From: Desulfocapsaceae bacterium
Lineage (GTDB): Bacteria; Desulfobacterota; Desulfobulbia; Desulfobulbales; Desulfocapsaceae
Reading direction: 5' to 3'
Assembly: GCA_031292275.1 (NCBI GenBank)
Contig: JARLHL010000008.1
Location: 1-64,000, forward strand
Length of the DNA: 64,000 nucleotides
Shown: in pieces, positions 10,401-17,236 of the stretch
Numbering within the stretch: the stretch's first letter is position 1
Layout: every line of letters starts with the position of its first letter
The notes under the pieces: model-generated
The model's database searches: none
Seen by the model: the letters and a program-made list of their open reading frames with translations, nothing else
Told to the model about the DNA's origin: nothing
Program-made: the position numbers and the translations under genes

Positions 10401-11230
10401 TCAGGTGTCGCCGCGCCGTTCGCCGCGTCCACCTGACCCGCGCCTGCGGTTATCTTGAGTTCATTGGCCCAGATGCCGGCGTTGATTCGGATCGAGCGGG
10501 CGATAAGACCGGTGTAGTCGGTGGTGCTTGCGTCCAGGCCGCCGCCGTCGATGCCTATCTGGCCGTTGCCGACCTGATAGCCGGTGAGGTTGCCGTTGTC
10601 GATGCGGGGGGAGCCGGTGGTGAGCGTGACCCCCGAGGCGTTGATGAAGCCGCCGCCGGAAACGCCTATCCCCGAGGGGTTGGCGATCACCACCTCGGCC
10701 CGCTGCCCCGCGACCTCGACATAGCCGTTCAGCAGGCTGGGGCTGCTGCTGTTGACCTCGTTGAGGATCAGCCGGGCGCTGCCTCCGGCCAGCCAGGGAT
10801 TGCCCTGAATAGCTCCTCCCAGCTGGGTCTGGATGTTGGTCCGGCTGTTGTTGAGGATGGCCCCCTGCTGCTCCACGTCGAACCGGCTGTAGGCGTTGCG
10901 CGAGACCCCGGCGCCGCTGGGCGTCTGGATATTGACCAGGGGCGCGCCGCCCGCGGTACCCAGTATCGTCGGCTGCTGGGTGCCCGGCGCGTTCGGGTCG
11001 GCCACGACCTGGGCCCGGGTGAGGCTTGCGCACAGGGACATTCCCAGGAGCGCTCCGACGATCGGGAAAAGACAAAGGCAGGACGGCGCACCGCTTCCGC
11101 CGGCTGCGGACGGGGGCCTGCTTTTTCGGGTCCTGTTCCTTGACTTGCCCCGTGCCGGCATATTCTCGGCAACGACTGCAGGTCGACTGAAGGTCTTGCT
11201 GATGAGCAATTGATAACAATGTCTGTTCAT
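4442..11230 (-). CDS. TpsA-family exoprotein (FHA/CdiA-like filamentous hemagglutinin)
   Basis: The 2262-residue product begins with an extended signal peptide (MNRHCYQLLISK..AVVAEN, residues 1-25), then a hydrophobic core at 50-70 and a likely cleavage after TRA (residue 73). Residues about 75-340 form the TPS secretion domain, with NAYSRFDV (112-119) and the NPSG motif (184-187) that guides export through TpsB. Long beta-helical hemagglutinin repeats fill the middle. A pretoxin-like segment (GISGIAGNTSVRSGD) precedes a final ~240 residues containing SGTHDMLNSFIWYD and ATPFAMSVLLPP. That tip is AT-rich compared with the rest. Adhesion or contact-dependent inhibition is inferred. An AAGGAGGAAG ribosome site precedes the ATG; the partner transporter gene lies upstream. 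Confidence 0.9.
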   Translation of the reverse strand: MNRHCYQLLISKTFSRPAVVAENMPARGKSRNRTRKSRPPSAAGGSGAPSCLCLFPIVGALLGMSLCASLTRAQVVADPNAPGTQQPTILGTAGGAPLVNIQTPSGAGVSRNAYSRFDVEQQGAILNNSRTNIQTQLGGAIQGNPWLAGGSARLILNEVNSSSPSLLNGYVEVAGQRAEVVIANPSGIGVSGGGFINASGVTLTTGSPRIDNGNLTGYQVGNGQIGIDGGGLDASTTDYTGLIARSIRINAGIWANELKITAGAGQVDAANGAATPDPASGPAPAYAIDVAQLGGMYAGKISLVGTEAGVGVRNAGHIGASAGEVLVTADGRIENSGAISAAGNARLDGNSGIVNSGAISSQADLALSTRGDIGNSGSIAAAGSTKLAATGEGGAIVSTAESLLAAGVQADGGIGASGNLTVAATRQVTATGSNFAGGDLRIDSRGVDLSGSTTSAGDIAVQADTIDLGSATMAAGLLLSLQAAGTLRTDRAAISADQFDFRAADISNVRGDLRQVGKNAGSITADNLFDNSQGSLLGNGALVITALGDLVNQGGIIGTYGSQACLSLQAGGILNNGGGDISAGGTLEIAATALTNTGGALLGDRSLDLTAGRASGDGSLLSAGDVAIRLEQDFLLTGRVAANGDLSFITAGHLTNQSALEAGGHLNLRAAGIDNQAGGTISAAATGLTADSTLTNRGLIDGDATFLAAGTLDNLGTGRIYGDHIAIGAGAVNNIDEGGAAPVIAARSRLDFGAATINNREHALLFSAGDMAIGGGLDQNNTATGQAGAVNNVSATIEALGDLTISAEQITNTNAHFSTAVALLSTDNITEFQGVGSENRYPASESVRIMGQDQLYTPEGRYSAWFVYVYNRTVTETTVTGTDPAQILAGGALDITADRLQNNASRIIAGGAINGNIGDLDNTDAEGEHVITDSGEYSNGWREESPTGSGYNLHSAPWMAYNPPASMQTIALYPAVYQPHTAPAGTGTSAGSRSSNAVNGQAGPDTVVGTCGIDTRVPDNSMYAIDSGSGALILIRTDARFAGYRQWLSSDVMLNALQLDPAALQKRLGDGFYEQRLISEQVAQLTGRRFLDGYADDEAQYRALIDNGVTFAREHNLRPGIALTAEQMAQLTSDIVWLVEQTVTLADGSTTTALAPQVYVRLREGDLSASGALIAGNSLGLNLRGDLVNSGTLAGRTVTALTAENIHNLGGRILGEDIGLLARTDLDIGGSVRAQNSLTAIAGRDLNVATTTDSRSNAQGSRITIDRVAGLYVTHGSGGLAAIAGRDLTLTGAVVENSGSGATELTAGSDLVMNTVRASYDEALIMNADNFHTSAHHMDIGTGVQSVGDLRLTAGNDMQLTAASVFTEQGALTAIAGRDVNLATGEAFMQSDDAHKSSSSGFLSSRTTTTRDTLQRTTALGTTLSGYTATVIAGRDIEVIGGNIVSTAGTGLVAGKDINLLLAAISTGEESHYKQVKSSGLLGSGGIGFTLGSRMQSVGQIGSFTGASASTVGSTEGDVSIVAGRHYTQTGSNVLAPQGSIDIAGQRVDITEARETAESVTRTDFRQSGLTVALTSPVVSALQTVRQMRSAAQDTKDSRMQALAGASSVLATADAYQRVQSNPQTGGGFGISITGGGSRNQTIVTETADTATASQVVAGRDIRIAASGAGTDSDLTLRGALVQAGNDLTLHADNNLNLLAAASESDLARKSSGSSFGLGVAIQVGKGVAIGITANGSSANGRADGHDLIYSNTQVLAGNTAALTSGGDTNLKGAAVFGNQVTADVGGNLNIESLQETSSYHSRDRSLGGSVTVGYGFAAGNASYGSSRIDSDYRSVTEQSGLKAGDGGFDVRVGGHTDLTGAVIASSDTAVQNGANRFSTGSLSLRDIGNQADYDAKGIGVGIGAGYGNEGEHTSQGTSSGIGKDSGQAASTTATGISGIAGNTSVRSGDTETGIQKIFDADRVQKEIDVQVAITQKFNELAPKAAADYANDKVIALRRQAEDETDPGRKTELEAEAKKWAPNGSYNIAMNIIIGAAGGGSTGTLSSVAKESLSWAANEMRQAMIKDSRTFKGICVAGTDDCISNASGISDGVNGDNFKLAGGRIVLEKWCANNRCTTDDTTDSGYTENPNGTVIFHPGKNDQGTQLTINEFIQKNPEWISSMGGHQGGEGVMSLLGISFTYKPGSIFDRLDESYSGTHDMLNSFIWYDKLGNGKNLDDEQSGIFGEITNITNIAPATPFAMSVLLPPGVWNAIVNSIQQIK

Positions 11231-11356
11231 TCCGCTTCCTCCTTTGTCCCCAAGTGATCAGCGTGGCTGGACCAGATTGACCAGCCTCAACAAAACATGA
11301 AAGTTCCTCATTTCGGTATGGCGCGGATGCTGCTTCCGGGAGAATTTCATATAAAC

Positions 11357-13156
11357 TTAAAATGACCAGCTCACCATGAAGCCTGCGGTCGGCTCGGCTG
11401 TCACGAATCCTGTCGGCCTGCTGAGCGGTGCGCCGATGAACAGGTCGTAGCAGACGCCTTGTACCTGGCCGCGCAGCCCGAACACCGCCCCGGTCAGGCT
11501 CTTGCCGAGCAACTGTTCGCTGCTCTCTCCGCCCACCTCCCCATGATCCAGCCCCAGGTACAGCTCCTGGCCGCTTTCCCCGAGCAGCCAGCTCATGTCG
11601 TTGCGCACCAGCCAGCCGCGGTCGGCCAGCAGGGTGGTTTCACCGTCGAAGCCGCGCACCGTATACCTGCCGCCGATGGAGAACCGGTCCAGCACCACCA
11701 GCGGGGTCTGGTTCCACTGGCCCCGGAACTCGCCGTTGTAGCGAAATTGCTGGGAACCGATGGCGAAAGGCAGGGCCAGCCGGGCACCCGCGGTGATGAT
11801 TTTCGGCCGGGAGGTCCCTTCGCCGAACTGTTCCTCGGGTGCGGCCAGGGAACCCATGGCGCCGGTGCCGCAGCGGTAACCGAGGGAGAGATCGCCCGTG
11901 GCCTTGCCGATAAAGAGGCGCTCGCTGAATTCCGCCTGCCAGCCGGCCATGCGGCGGCGCTGGACTTCGATCTCGACGTCGTCGATGAAATTATTCGAGG
12001 TCCGCAGCCAGCCGCCCAGGCCCAGCGAGGTCTTGTGTACTGCATTGCGGAAAATGATCCGCGAGATGGTGATGCTGCCGTTTTCGCTGCGGCCGCTGTA
12101 GAGATAATTCTGGTTGGCTCCGGCAACGGTCTGACGGTATTCGCTTTGACTGGCCGTGACGCCGAGCAGCCAGTAACCGTAGGGCAGGGAGTAATGAATC
12201 GTGCCGCCTTGAGTGCCCTTGCTGCCGGAATCCCCCGTCATATCGTGGTTTATATTGATGTAGAAGAGATCGTTGATGGTCAGCACGTCGTCCCAGGACA
12301 GCGTCACATTGCCCTGATATCTGCCCGTGGCCCTGGTTCCGGAGTCGTCGGCCGAAAGGGTGAGCCGCAGGGGAAACCGCTGCTTCCAGGAAACGACCAG
12401 GTCGCTGTCGCCGGGGCGCGCACCCTCGTCCTCGGCGGGCATGATCCGGATATCGGCATCGGCGGTGGGGACACGCTTGAAATTCTCCAGGGCCTGTTCG
12501 ATGTCGCGCAGATTCAGGAGCTCGCCGGGATCGGCGGGCAGGGCGTTCCCCAGCCTGGCCCGGGGGCTGCTGTCTGCCGCGAGACGGACGGCGCGGATGC
12601 GGCCGGGTATAAAGGCAAGCCGCAGGGTGCCGGAGGTCAGGTCCTGAGGCGGGGCCAGCACCCGGGTGGTAACGAAGCCTGCGGCAATGATGCTGTTCTG
12701 GATCCGCGACATGACCTGACTTATGCCGCGGCTGCCGAGGCACCGGTGCAGGGCCGGGTCGCGACCGCCGTCGCCGGCAAGGTCCGCCGAGTCCAGCGCC
12801 CATTGAAACTGATCGGCGTCCTCACCGGTCAATTCGATGCGGTCGATGGGAAAACAGGGTGTTTCCTGATCGGGAAGAAGTTCCGGCGATTCGATATGGG
12901 GCTGCAGCCGAACGTCAGGTCTCTGCTCCTGCCGCTGCCTGAGCAGACGTTCGCGCTCCTGCTGGCGCAGGAACTCCTGATCGTCTGGGACCGCCGGGGC
13001 AGCGGCAGGGCTGCCGGGGACGGCCAGCAGGGCGGAAATGATCAGCGTTAGGAAAAGTAACCGGTTTCGCAGTCTTTTCCGGGTTATTTGCAAGGAGAGA
13101 GTTGAGTGGGGTCTACCCGCGAAACGGGAAAACGGTACGTGAAGAACAGAAACCAT
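11357..13156 (-). CDS. TpsB-family outer-membrane transporter (ShlB/FhaC/HecB type)
   Basis: This is the partner of the downstream exoprotein: TpsB proteins bind the TPS domain with periplasmic POTRA repeats and export it through a 16-strand barrel. After a signal peptide (RNRLLFLTLIISALLAVPG) come a POTRA block (CFPIDRIELTG), a second POTRA region, and the barrel with the diagnostic RYTVRGFDGE motif. It ends in Phe (VSWSF), as barrels do. The start is uncertain. The frame is open to 13261; I give the ATG at 13156, but a TTG at 13093 would place the signal peptide at the very N-terminus, and upstream DNA also carries a possible ESPR remnant on the other strand. 126 bp separate it from tpsA. 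Confidence 0.88.
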   Translation of the reverse strand: MVSVLHVPFSRFAGRPHSTLSLQITRKRLRNRLLFLTLIISALLAVPGSPAAAPAVPDDQEFLRQQERERLLRQRQEQRPDVRLQPHIESPELLPDQETPCFPIDRIELTGEDADQFQWALDSADLAGDGGRDPALHRCLGSRGISQVMSRIQNSIIAAGFVTTRVLAPPQDLTSGTLRLAFIPGRIRAVRLAADSSPRARLGNALPADPGELLNLRDIEQALENFKRVPTADADIRIMPAEDEGARPGDSDLVVSWKQRFPLRLTLSADDSGTRATGRYQGNVTLSWDDVLTINDLFYININHDMTGDSGSKGTQGGTIHYSLPYGYWLLGVTASQSEYRQTVAGANQNYLYSGRSENGSITISRIIFRNAVHKTSLGLGGWLRTSNNFIDDVEIEVQRRRMAGWQAEFSERLFIGKATGDLSLGYRCGTGAMGSLAAPEEQFGEGTSRPKIITAGARLALPFAIGSQQFRYNGEFRGQWNQTPLVVLDRFSIGGRYTVRGFDGETTLLADRGWLVRNDMSWLLGESGQELYLGLDHGEVGGESSEQLLGKSLTGAVFGLRGQVQGVCYDLFIGAPLSRPTGFVTAEPTAGFMVSWSF

Positions 13157-13222
13157 TGCTATCAGCTTCTCGAAAATCATCAAGCAAAGCCTCAACCAAG
13201 GGAAAGTCGAAACCGTCGAGGC
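13139..13222 (+). pseudogene. Possible remnant of a divergent TpsA signal region (ESPR)
   Basis: On the plus strand a GTG at 13139 starts VKNRNHCYQLLENHQAKPQP and continues with RESRNRRG. The HCYQLL core and the later S-R-N-R stretch parallel the extended signal peptide of the exoprotein encoded nearby (NRHCYQLL .. GKSRNR). Codons differ at synonymous positions (TGC/TGT, CAG/CAA, CTT/TTG), which suggests protein-level relatedness. No signal core or TPS domain follows, and the frame ends at 13339. It overlaps the uncertain 5' end of the transporter gene on the other strand. Confidence 0.35.
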
Positions 13223-13451
13223 CCCAACCAGCAGGCAGGACTGCAGGCCGCAACGAATCACGAAGGTATCACCACAACGATAATACCTAACAAATTATTC
13301 TGTGTCAGTCAAACAAATAGTTGGTGTCTGTCCCGATGAGTTCGTGCTGTCACTAATCCTTAACGATTTGCAATGTAATGTCAGGAAATCATGAATATTT
13401 TTAATTATTCAGATCTGTTTTTCGCTTCATTCTAACGCTATTTATAAGCTG

Positions 13452-13491
13452 AAAAAAGAAAATCGGGGAGTGCTGGCTGCGCTCCCCGATT
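13452..13491 (-). terminator. Intrinsic terminator, probably the original tRNA-Glu terminator
   Basis: A 10-bp stem (AATCGGGGAG / CTCCCCGATT) is followed on the minus strand by a T-rich run (ATTTTCTTTTTTC). It points leftward. The only minus-strand transcription unit ending here is the truncated tRNA-Glu copy 85 bp upstream, so it likely terminated the tRNA transcript before the island inserted. Confidence 0.75.
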
Positions 13492-13545
13492 TAATGGATT
13501 CCGAGAAAAGTACATCTCATGGACATCGAAAAGATTCTCGAATTA

Positions 13546-13620
13546 TGAAATAATCAGCAAGTAACTGATATTACCTGGTGACCCCAAGGGGACTCGAACC
13601 CCTGTTGCCGGCGTGAGAAG
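13546..13620 (-). repeat. Left direct repeat: tRNA-Glu 3' half plus flank (att-like)
   Basis: This 75-bp segment matches 14985-15059 without gaps and with about six mismatches. Positions 13576-13618 are the 3' half of a tRNA-Glu (anticodon-stem side, T arm, acceptor and CCA); the 5' half is absent. Tyrosine integrases commonly duplicate the 3' end of a tRNA on integration, so this marks the distal end of an inserted element. Confidence 0.8.
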
Positions 13621-13978
13621 CGAAGAAATAGCAATTAGGATGAATTCACCTGCGTGTTTAGCGATATTTTAGGTTTGAAAGAGGTCGTAGAATAAAATAG
13701 GCGTACAAAAAAACCACAGCAAAACCCGCACCACTTTTCAACGTTAAGCTCACTTTCCGAAAAGGAACTCAGCAGATGTTAGAACCCAGTAGCGGAGTCT
13801 CGGCGTAGAAATTCCCGCGCTTTTGGCGCCGCCGCTGTTGCGCGCCTGCGGAAAGTTACGGAGGCGTAAGCGTAGCGGATAGATAGGAGAGATCTTGATT
13901 GTCAGATGTTTTTATTCTTGGCCCCATCGCCGACCACATGTCATGGTCCGGTCTACTATATTGCCAACTTCAAGCTCA
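13621..13978. other. 358-bp non-coding part of the island
   Basis: No supported gene. The stretch contains a GC-rich patch around 13815-13850 (GGCGCCGCCG, GCGCGCCTGCGG) between AT-rich flanks. It is probably leftover island sequence. Confidence 0.4.
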
Positions 13979-14563
13979 TTAAGGGGGATTTCCTTCGTAT
14001 TCGTCTTTAACTATGGGTCCAAGGCCAATGAGTTTTCTCATTGGTGTTTCAATGGTCCGGATTATCCGAGCATATCGATCTGCCAATGTCGGCTCATCAA
14101 AGATTGCGTTCATGGAAATCTGTAGTTGTTTTCTTACCCACTCATCGTAAGTCGTAGCTACAAGAAGCGCTTTGTCCATGTATGGGACGGCAGGATAGAC
14201 ATCGGCAGTTATTCTATGTGCTGCGAAATCATTCCTGAAAACTATCATTTTTTCCCAATATGCCTTCCATTCAGTGTTGGGCAGCCCGGCAAAATCGCAG
14301 AGAACTTGGCGAAATTCATCCTGTGCTATTTCAGATGTAACTACCTTCTTCCAGTGAATCTGGTTGGAATCCGTTCCGAAGACCATACACCAATCGATAA
14401 CGCATCGAATCAGATGTGCGTCGATGGTTCTGACCCAGAATTCACTCTTTTTCCCCCACTCACCATAAATGCGGCTTGCTGCCCTAAAGTACGCTAGATG
14501 GTGCACGAAGCCTACTAAAACTCCGTACTGATGTTTTCGCCATAGACTTTCGAGGATTACCAT
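13979..14563 (-). CDS. Hypothetical protein with HEPN-like RNxxxxH motif
   Basis: The 194-residue protein is helical in character. It has a conserved-looking core: DAHLIRCVIDWCMVFG (48-63), HWKKV (70-74), and FRNDFAAHR (109-117). The R110-N-x4-H116 spacing (Rx5H) fits the Rx4-6H catalytic signature of HEPN domains, several of which are RNases in defence or toxin systems. No nucleotidyltransferase partner is adjacent, so a MNT-HEPN pair is not supported. It is the only intact gene in the tRNA-Glu island. No clear ribosome site precedes the ATG. Function unknown; the HEPN link rests on the motif and helical context only. Confidence 0.55.
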   Translation of the reverse strand: MVILESLWRKHQYGVLVGFVHHLAYFRAASRIYGEWGKKSEFWVRTIDAHLIRCVIDWCMVFGTDSNQIHWKKVVTSEIAQDEFRQVLCDFAGLPNTEWKAYWEKMIVFRNDFAAHRITADVYPAVPYMDKALLVATTYDEWVRKQLQISMNAIFDEPTLADRYARIIRTIETPMRKLIGLGPIVKDEYEGNPP

Positions 14564-14703
14564 CTGCGTGTTCCGAATAAGTAATTCTGCAGACCTTTAT
14601 ATAGGAGTTGCTCAGTCTGTCTTTCCAAGGTCAACAACTTTCCCACATCTCTTGACTGATAAAAGAGGTATATTAGATCCAGTTTTACAATTTCCGAGCA
14701 GGA

Positions 14704-14967
14704 GTGAAGCATTTCGGGATCCATGGAATCCGGAACCTCTTCGCTTCGATCCTTGCTAGCAAAAATGTTCCTCTTGTTGAAATTCAGAAGATGTTGCGAC
14801 ATGGATCGATCCAGACAACGGCGAGATATATTCATACGCTGCAGGAAAAATCAAGAGAAGCACTTGAGGCATTGCCAAAACTAGAAGATCGATCTGATCG
14901 AAAGGCAAAGCAACAGAGATGCTCAAAAAACAAACAACCCACAAACAACCCACACTTGGAAGCGTGA
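14704..14967 (+). pseudogene. Tyrosine recombinase (integrase), C-terminal fragment
   Basis: The frame from the GTG at 14704 reads HGIRNLFASILA, LVEIQKMLRHGS, then TTARYIHTL. These are the last three catalytic blocks of a phage-type integrase: H-x-x-R, the second H in LRHGS, and the nucleophile Tyr in RYIH. The N-terminal DNA-binding domain and the first catalytic arginine are missing, and no in-frame upstream portion is recognisable. The fragment points toward the intact tRNA-Glu 50 bp away, so it is the relic of the integrase that created the flanking repeats. Confidence 0.85.
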
Positions 14968-14984
14968 GGAAGCTTGTGGGCTTT

Positions 14985-15059
14985 TGAAACAATCATCAAG
15001 TGATTGATATTACTTGGTGACCCCAAGGGGACTCGAACCCCTGTTGCCGGCGTGAGAGG
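14985..15059 (-). repeat. Right direct repeat overlapping intact tRNA-Glu (att-like)
   Basis: This copy covers 30 bp downstream of the tRNA-Glu 3' end plus the tRNA 3' half. It pairs with 13546-13620. Differences from the left copy cluster outside the tRNA part, as expected for a core preserved by tRNA function or by recent exchange. Confidence 0.8.
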
Positions 15060-15090
15060 CCAGTGTCCTAGGCCACTAGACGATGGGGCC
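15015..15090 (-). tRNA. tRNA-Glu (anticodon CUC)
   Basis: The minus strand folds into a complete cloverleaf. The acceptor GGCCCCA pairs with TGGGGTC; discriminator A and an encoded CCA follow; the T arm is CAGGGGTTCGAGTCCCCTT. The anticodon stem CTGGC/GCCGG encloses the loop CTCTCAC, giving anticodon CUC for Glu. It served as the insertion site of the adjacent element and remains intact because the element supplied a matching 3' half. Confidence 0.95.
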
Positions 15091-15103
15091 TTGTGGTGCC
15101 CCT

Positions 15104-15132
15104 TAAATACAGGACTGGCGTTTCGTTGTCAA
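15104..15132 (-). promoter_or_regulatory. Sigma-70 promoter of tRNA-Glu
   Basis: On the minus strand TTGACA, a 17-base spacer and TATTTA lie 14 bases upstream of the mature tRNA 5' end. This is a near-consensus housekeeping promoter at the right distance. Confidence 0.75.
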
Positions 15133-15224
15133 GATTTTGTTCTCAGTTTGGATAAAAATGCTGGAGCATAGTCAGAACCTCGGTCAGCAGGGAGATTTCC
15201 AGACTCGTTTTTCCTGCGTATATC

Positions 15225-16775
15225 TCAGGATTTTTCCGGCCCGATTTTGGGGAGTCGGCCGAAAAGTGCGGTCTTCTGTCTGAGCCAGGCTGCGATTTCT
15301 GCTGTAAAAAACTGGGGGGCGCAGCGCCATGCCCAATTGCCTTCCTTTGTGCCCGGTGTATTCATCCTGCAGTCGCCGCCGAAACCCAGGATATCCTGGA
15401 GCGGGATAATAGCCAGCCTTGCCGTTGAGGAAAGGGCCAGGTAGATAATATCCTGATGTATTCCTCTGACATCGCTGCTGTCTCGGTTGGCAAAGTTTTT
15501 AATCTGTTCCCGGGCCGCCGTGCTGAGTTTGTCGCTGAGGTACCAGCCGACGGTTGTGTCGTTGTCGTGTGTTCCTGTGTAGACCACACAGTTGGGACTG
15601 GTGAAATTACAGGGGAGGAACGCGTTATCGCTCTTGTTGTCAAAGGCGAACTGCAGAATTTTCATGCCGGGAAGACCAAGCGATTCTTTAAGCTTGATGA
15701 CCGCAGGGCTTATCTCTCCCAGGTCCTCGGCAACGATGTCCAGCTTCCCGAGGGCGGAAAAGATATTGGCGAAGAAAGGCTTCCCCGGGCCCTTCACCCA
15801 CCGGCCGTTGACGGCGGTCTTTTCGTCGGCGGGGATAGACCAATAGGATTCGAATCCCCGGAAATGATCGATTCTGGCCATATCGCACATGAAGAAGACC
15901 GAAGAAAAACGCTGGGTCCACCAGGTCAGCAGACGTTTCTGGACTGCTCGATTTTTGGTATTCCATAAATAAATCGGGTTTCCCCATCGCTGTCCGGTCT
16001 CGCTGAAATAATCGGGGGGGACCCCGGCCACCCGGGCAGGCAGCCGGCTGGCCGGGTCGAGTTCGAAGATCTCCTGATTGGCCCATGCATCGACACTGTC
16101 ATATCCCACATAGATCGGTATGTCACCGAAGAGCCTGATGTTGAGATTCCTGGCTTTCTGGTGCAGCATCTCCCATTGCCGGAAATATTCATATTGCTCA
16201 TATCGATAATAATTGAAGATCTCCGGTTCCTGGTCTTTGATGGAGGCCAGTGCGCTGGGGACATGGGCAGCCAGTTGATCCGGCCACCGGTTCCAGCAGC
16301 TCTGAGAAAATTTTTCCTTGAGGGTCATGTAAAGCGCGTAATCCTCAAGCCAGGGAGTCCGGGCCAAAAAGGACGCATAGTCCTTTTCTCTGCCGGGCGA
16401 AAAATTTCGGTACGCCTCGTGCAGGACCTTTTTTTTGTAGGGGATGACCTTGGCGAATTCAGTGGTGAAGGGAGAAAAATCCGGATGGTCATCCCTCGTC
16501 TGCTGGCTGATAAGGCCGTTCTGATAAAGAAGATCGGGAGATATCAGCAGGGGTGAGCCGGCAAAGGCGGAGGTGCTCATATAGGGCGAGTTGTCAAAGA
16601 TCGGATTGGTCGGCCCCACCGGCAGGAACTGCCAGCAGCTTTGCCCGCAGTCATGCAGGAATTGCAGGAACGAATAACCGGACGGCCCCATATCCCCGAT
16701 ACCGTATGGAGAGGGGAGGGACGTGAGATGGGCAAGTATGCCGCTGGTCCTCTGAATGTTTGCAATGGGATTCAT
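15225..16775 (-). CDS. malQ: 4-alpha-glucanotransferase (amylomaltase)
   Basis: MalQ transfers alpha-1,4-glucan segments between maltodextrins in the cytoplasm (GH77). The 516-residue product has the family blocks: SGILAHLTSLPSPYGIGD at the start, DIPIYVGYDSVDAWAN, the nucleophile block ARIDHFRG, the acid/base block DIVAEDLGE, and GTHDNDTTVGWY. I start at the ATG at 16775 (MNPIAN) because it fits the usual GH77 N-terminus; the frame continues upstream to 16889 with no homology. Ribosome site is weak. It stands alone, between tRNA-Glu and a long intergenic region. Confidence 0.93.
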   Translation of the reverse strand: MNPIANIQRTSGILAHLTSLPSPYGIGDMGPSGYSFLQFLHDCGQSCWQFLPVGPTNPIFDNSPYMSTSAFAGSPLLISPDLLYQNGLISQQTRDDHPDFSPFTTEFAKVIPYKKKVLHEAYRNFSPGREKDYASFLARTPWLEDYALYMTLKEKFSQSCWNRWPDQLAAHVPSALASIKDQEPEIFNYYRYEQYEYFRQWEMLHQKARNLNIRLFGDIPIYVGYDSVDAWANQEIFELDPASRLPARVAGVPPDYFSETGQRWGNPIYLWNTKNRAVQKRLLTWWTQRFSSVFFMCDMARIDHFRGFESYWSIPADEKTAVNGRWVKGPGKPFFANIFSALGKLDIVAEDLGEISPAVIKLKESLGLPGMKILQFAFDNKSDNAFLPCNFTSPNCVVYTGTHDNDTTVGWYLSDKLSTAAREQIKNFANRDSSDVRGIHQDIIYLALSSTARLAIIPLQDILGFGGDCRMNTPGTKEGNWAWRCAPQFFTAEIAAWLRQKTALFGRLPKIGPEKS

Positions 16776-17236
16776 AGGGATTATAGACAAAATAATGACT
16801 TGATTAAGTGTGTTATATCGTGATTTTGCACGATGCTGAAAAAAAAAATGAAAATAGGCAGGTCGTGTTCCTTGTCTAGGGAGTATCAATGCTATACTAT
16901 ATCCTACATAAAGGAATTATCGGATTTGAGAGAGACTGTGGCAAGGTTTTTTTGAAATTATTGAAGATCAGTGCTGGAATATTCGTTTTGAAGGGTTTAA
17001 CTGAAACAAGGGCCTTAGAGCATTAATAGTTTGCCATTAGTGGAAAAATAATGTATCAATGCTCTCTTTCGAATGGTTATAGTATGCTTGCGGCTTGTCC
17101 CCGCTGGCATTTTTTTTTGTCATTTACACAGCGGCAAGAAGCTGAGCTGCGATGTCCATCGCAACAATCGACGCCGTTTGCTTGTACTGTCATAGGACAG
17201 TAATCACCTTAATCTCAAATACATATATTTCAAGCA
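16776..17236. other. 461-bp divergent intergenic region
   Basis: It separates malQ (leftward) from the sigma-factor gene (rightward) and should hold both promoters. TATACTATAT near 16892-16901 is a possible -10 region. A short inverted pair, TGTCATAGGACAG, lies near 17189-17201. No gene or RNA is recognised. Confidence 0.4.

Larger units (their letters stand above)
13546..15059. mobile_element. Decayed integrative element at tRNA-Glu
   Basis: The element lies between a truncated tRNA-Glu copy on the left and the intact tRNA-Glu gene on the right, in the same orientation. It contains a tyrosine-recombinase C-terminal fragment ending about 50 bp from the intact tRNA, as is usual for integrases, and one hypothetical gene (HEPN-like). 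At about 1.4 kb with no complete integrase it is probably immobile. The displaced tRNA terminator just outside the left repeat supports insertion of this interval. Confidence 0.7.

Noticed and set aside
9236-11143. 635-codon plus-strand frame opposite tpsA
   Set aside because: Gly/Ala/Val-rich translation typical of the antisense of a GC-rich repetitive gene; no start signal or motif.
11459-13051. 530-codon plus-strand frame opposite tpsB
   Set aside because: Shadow of the transporter gene, whose POTRA and VRGF motifs are clear on the other strand.
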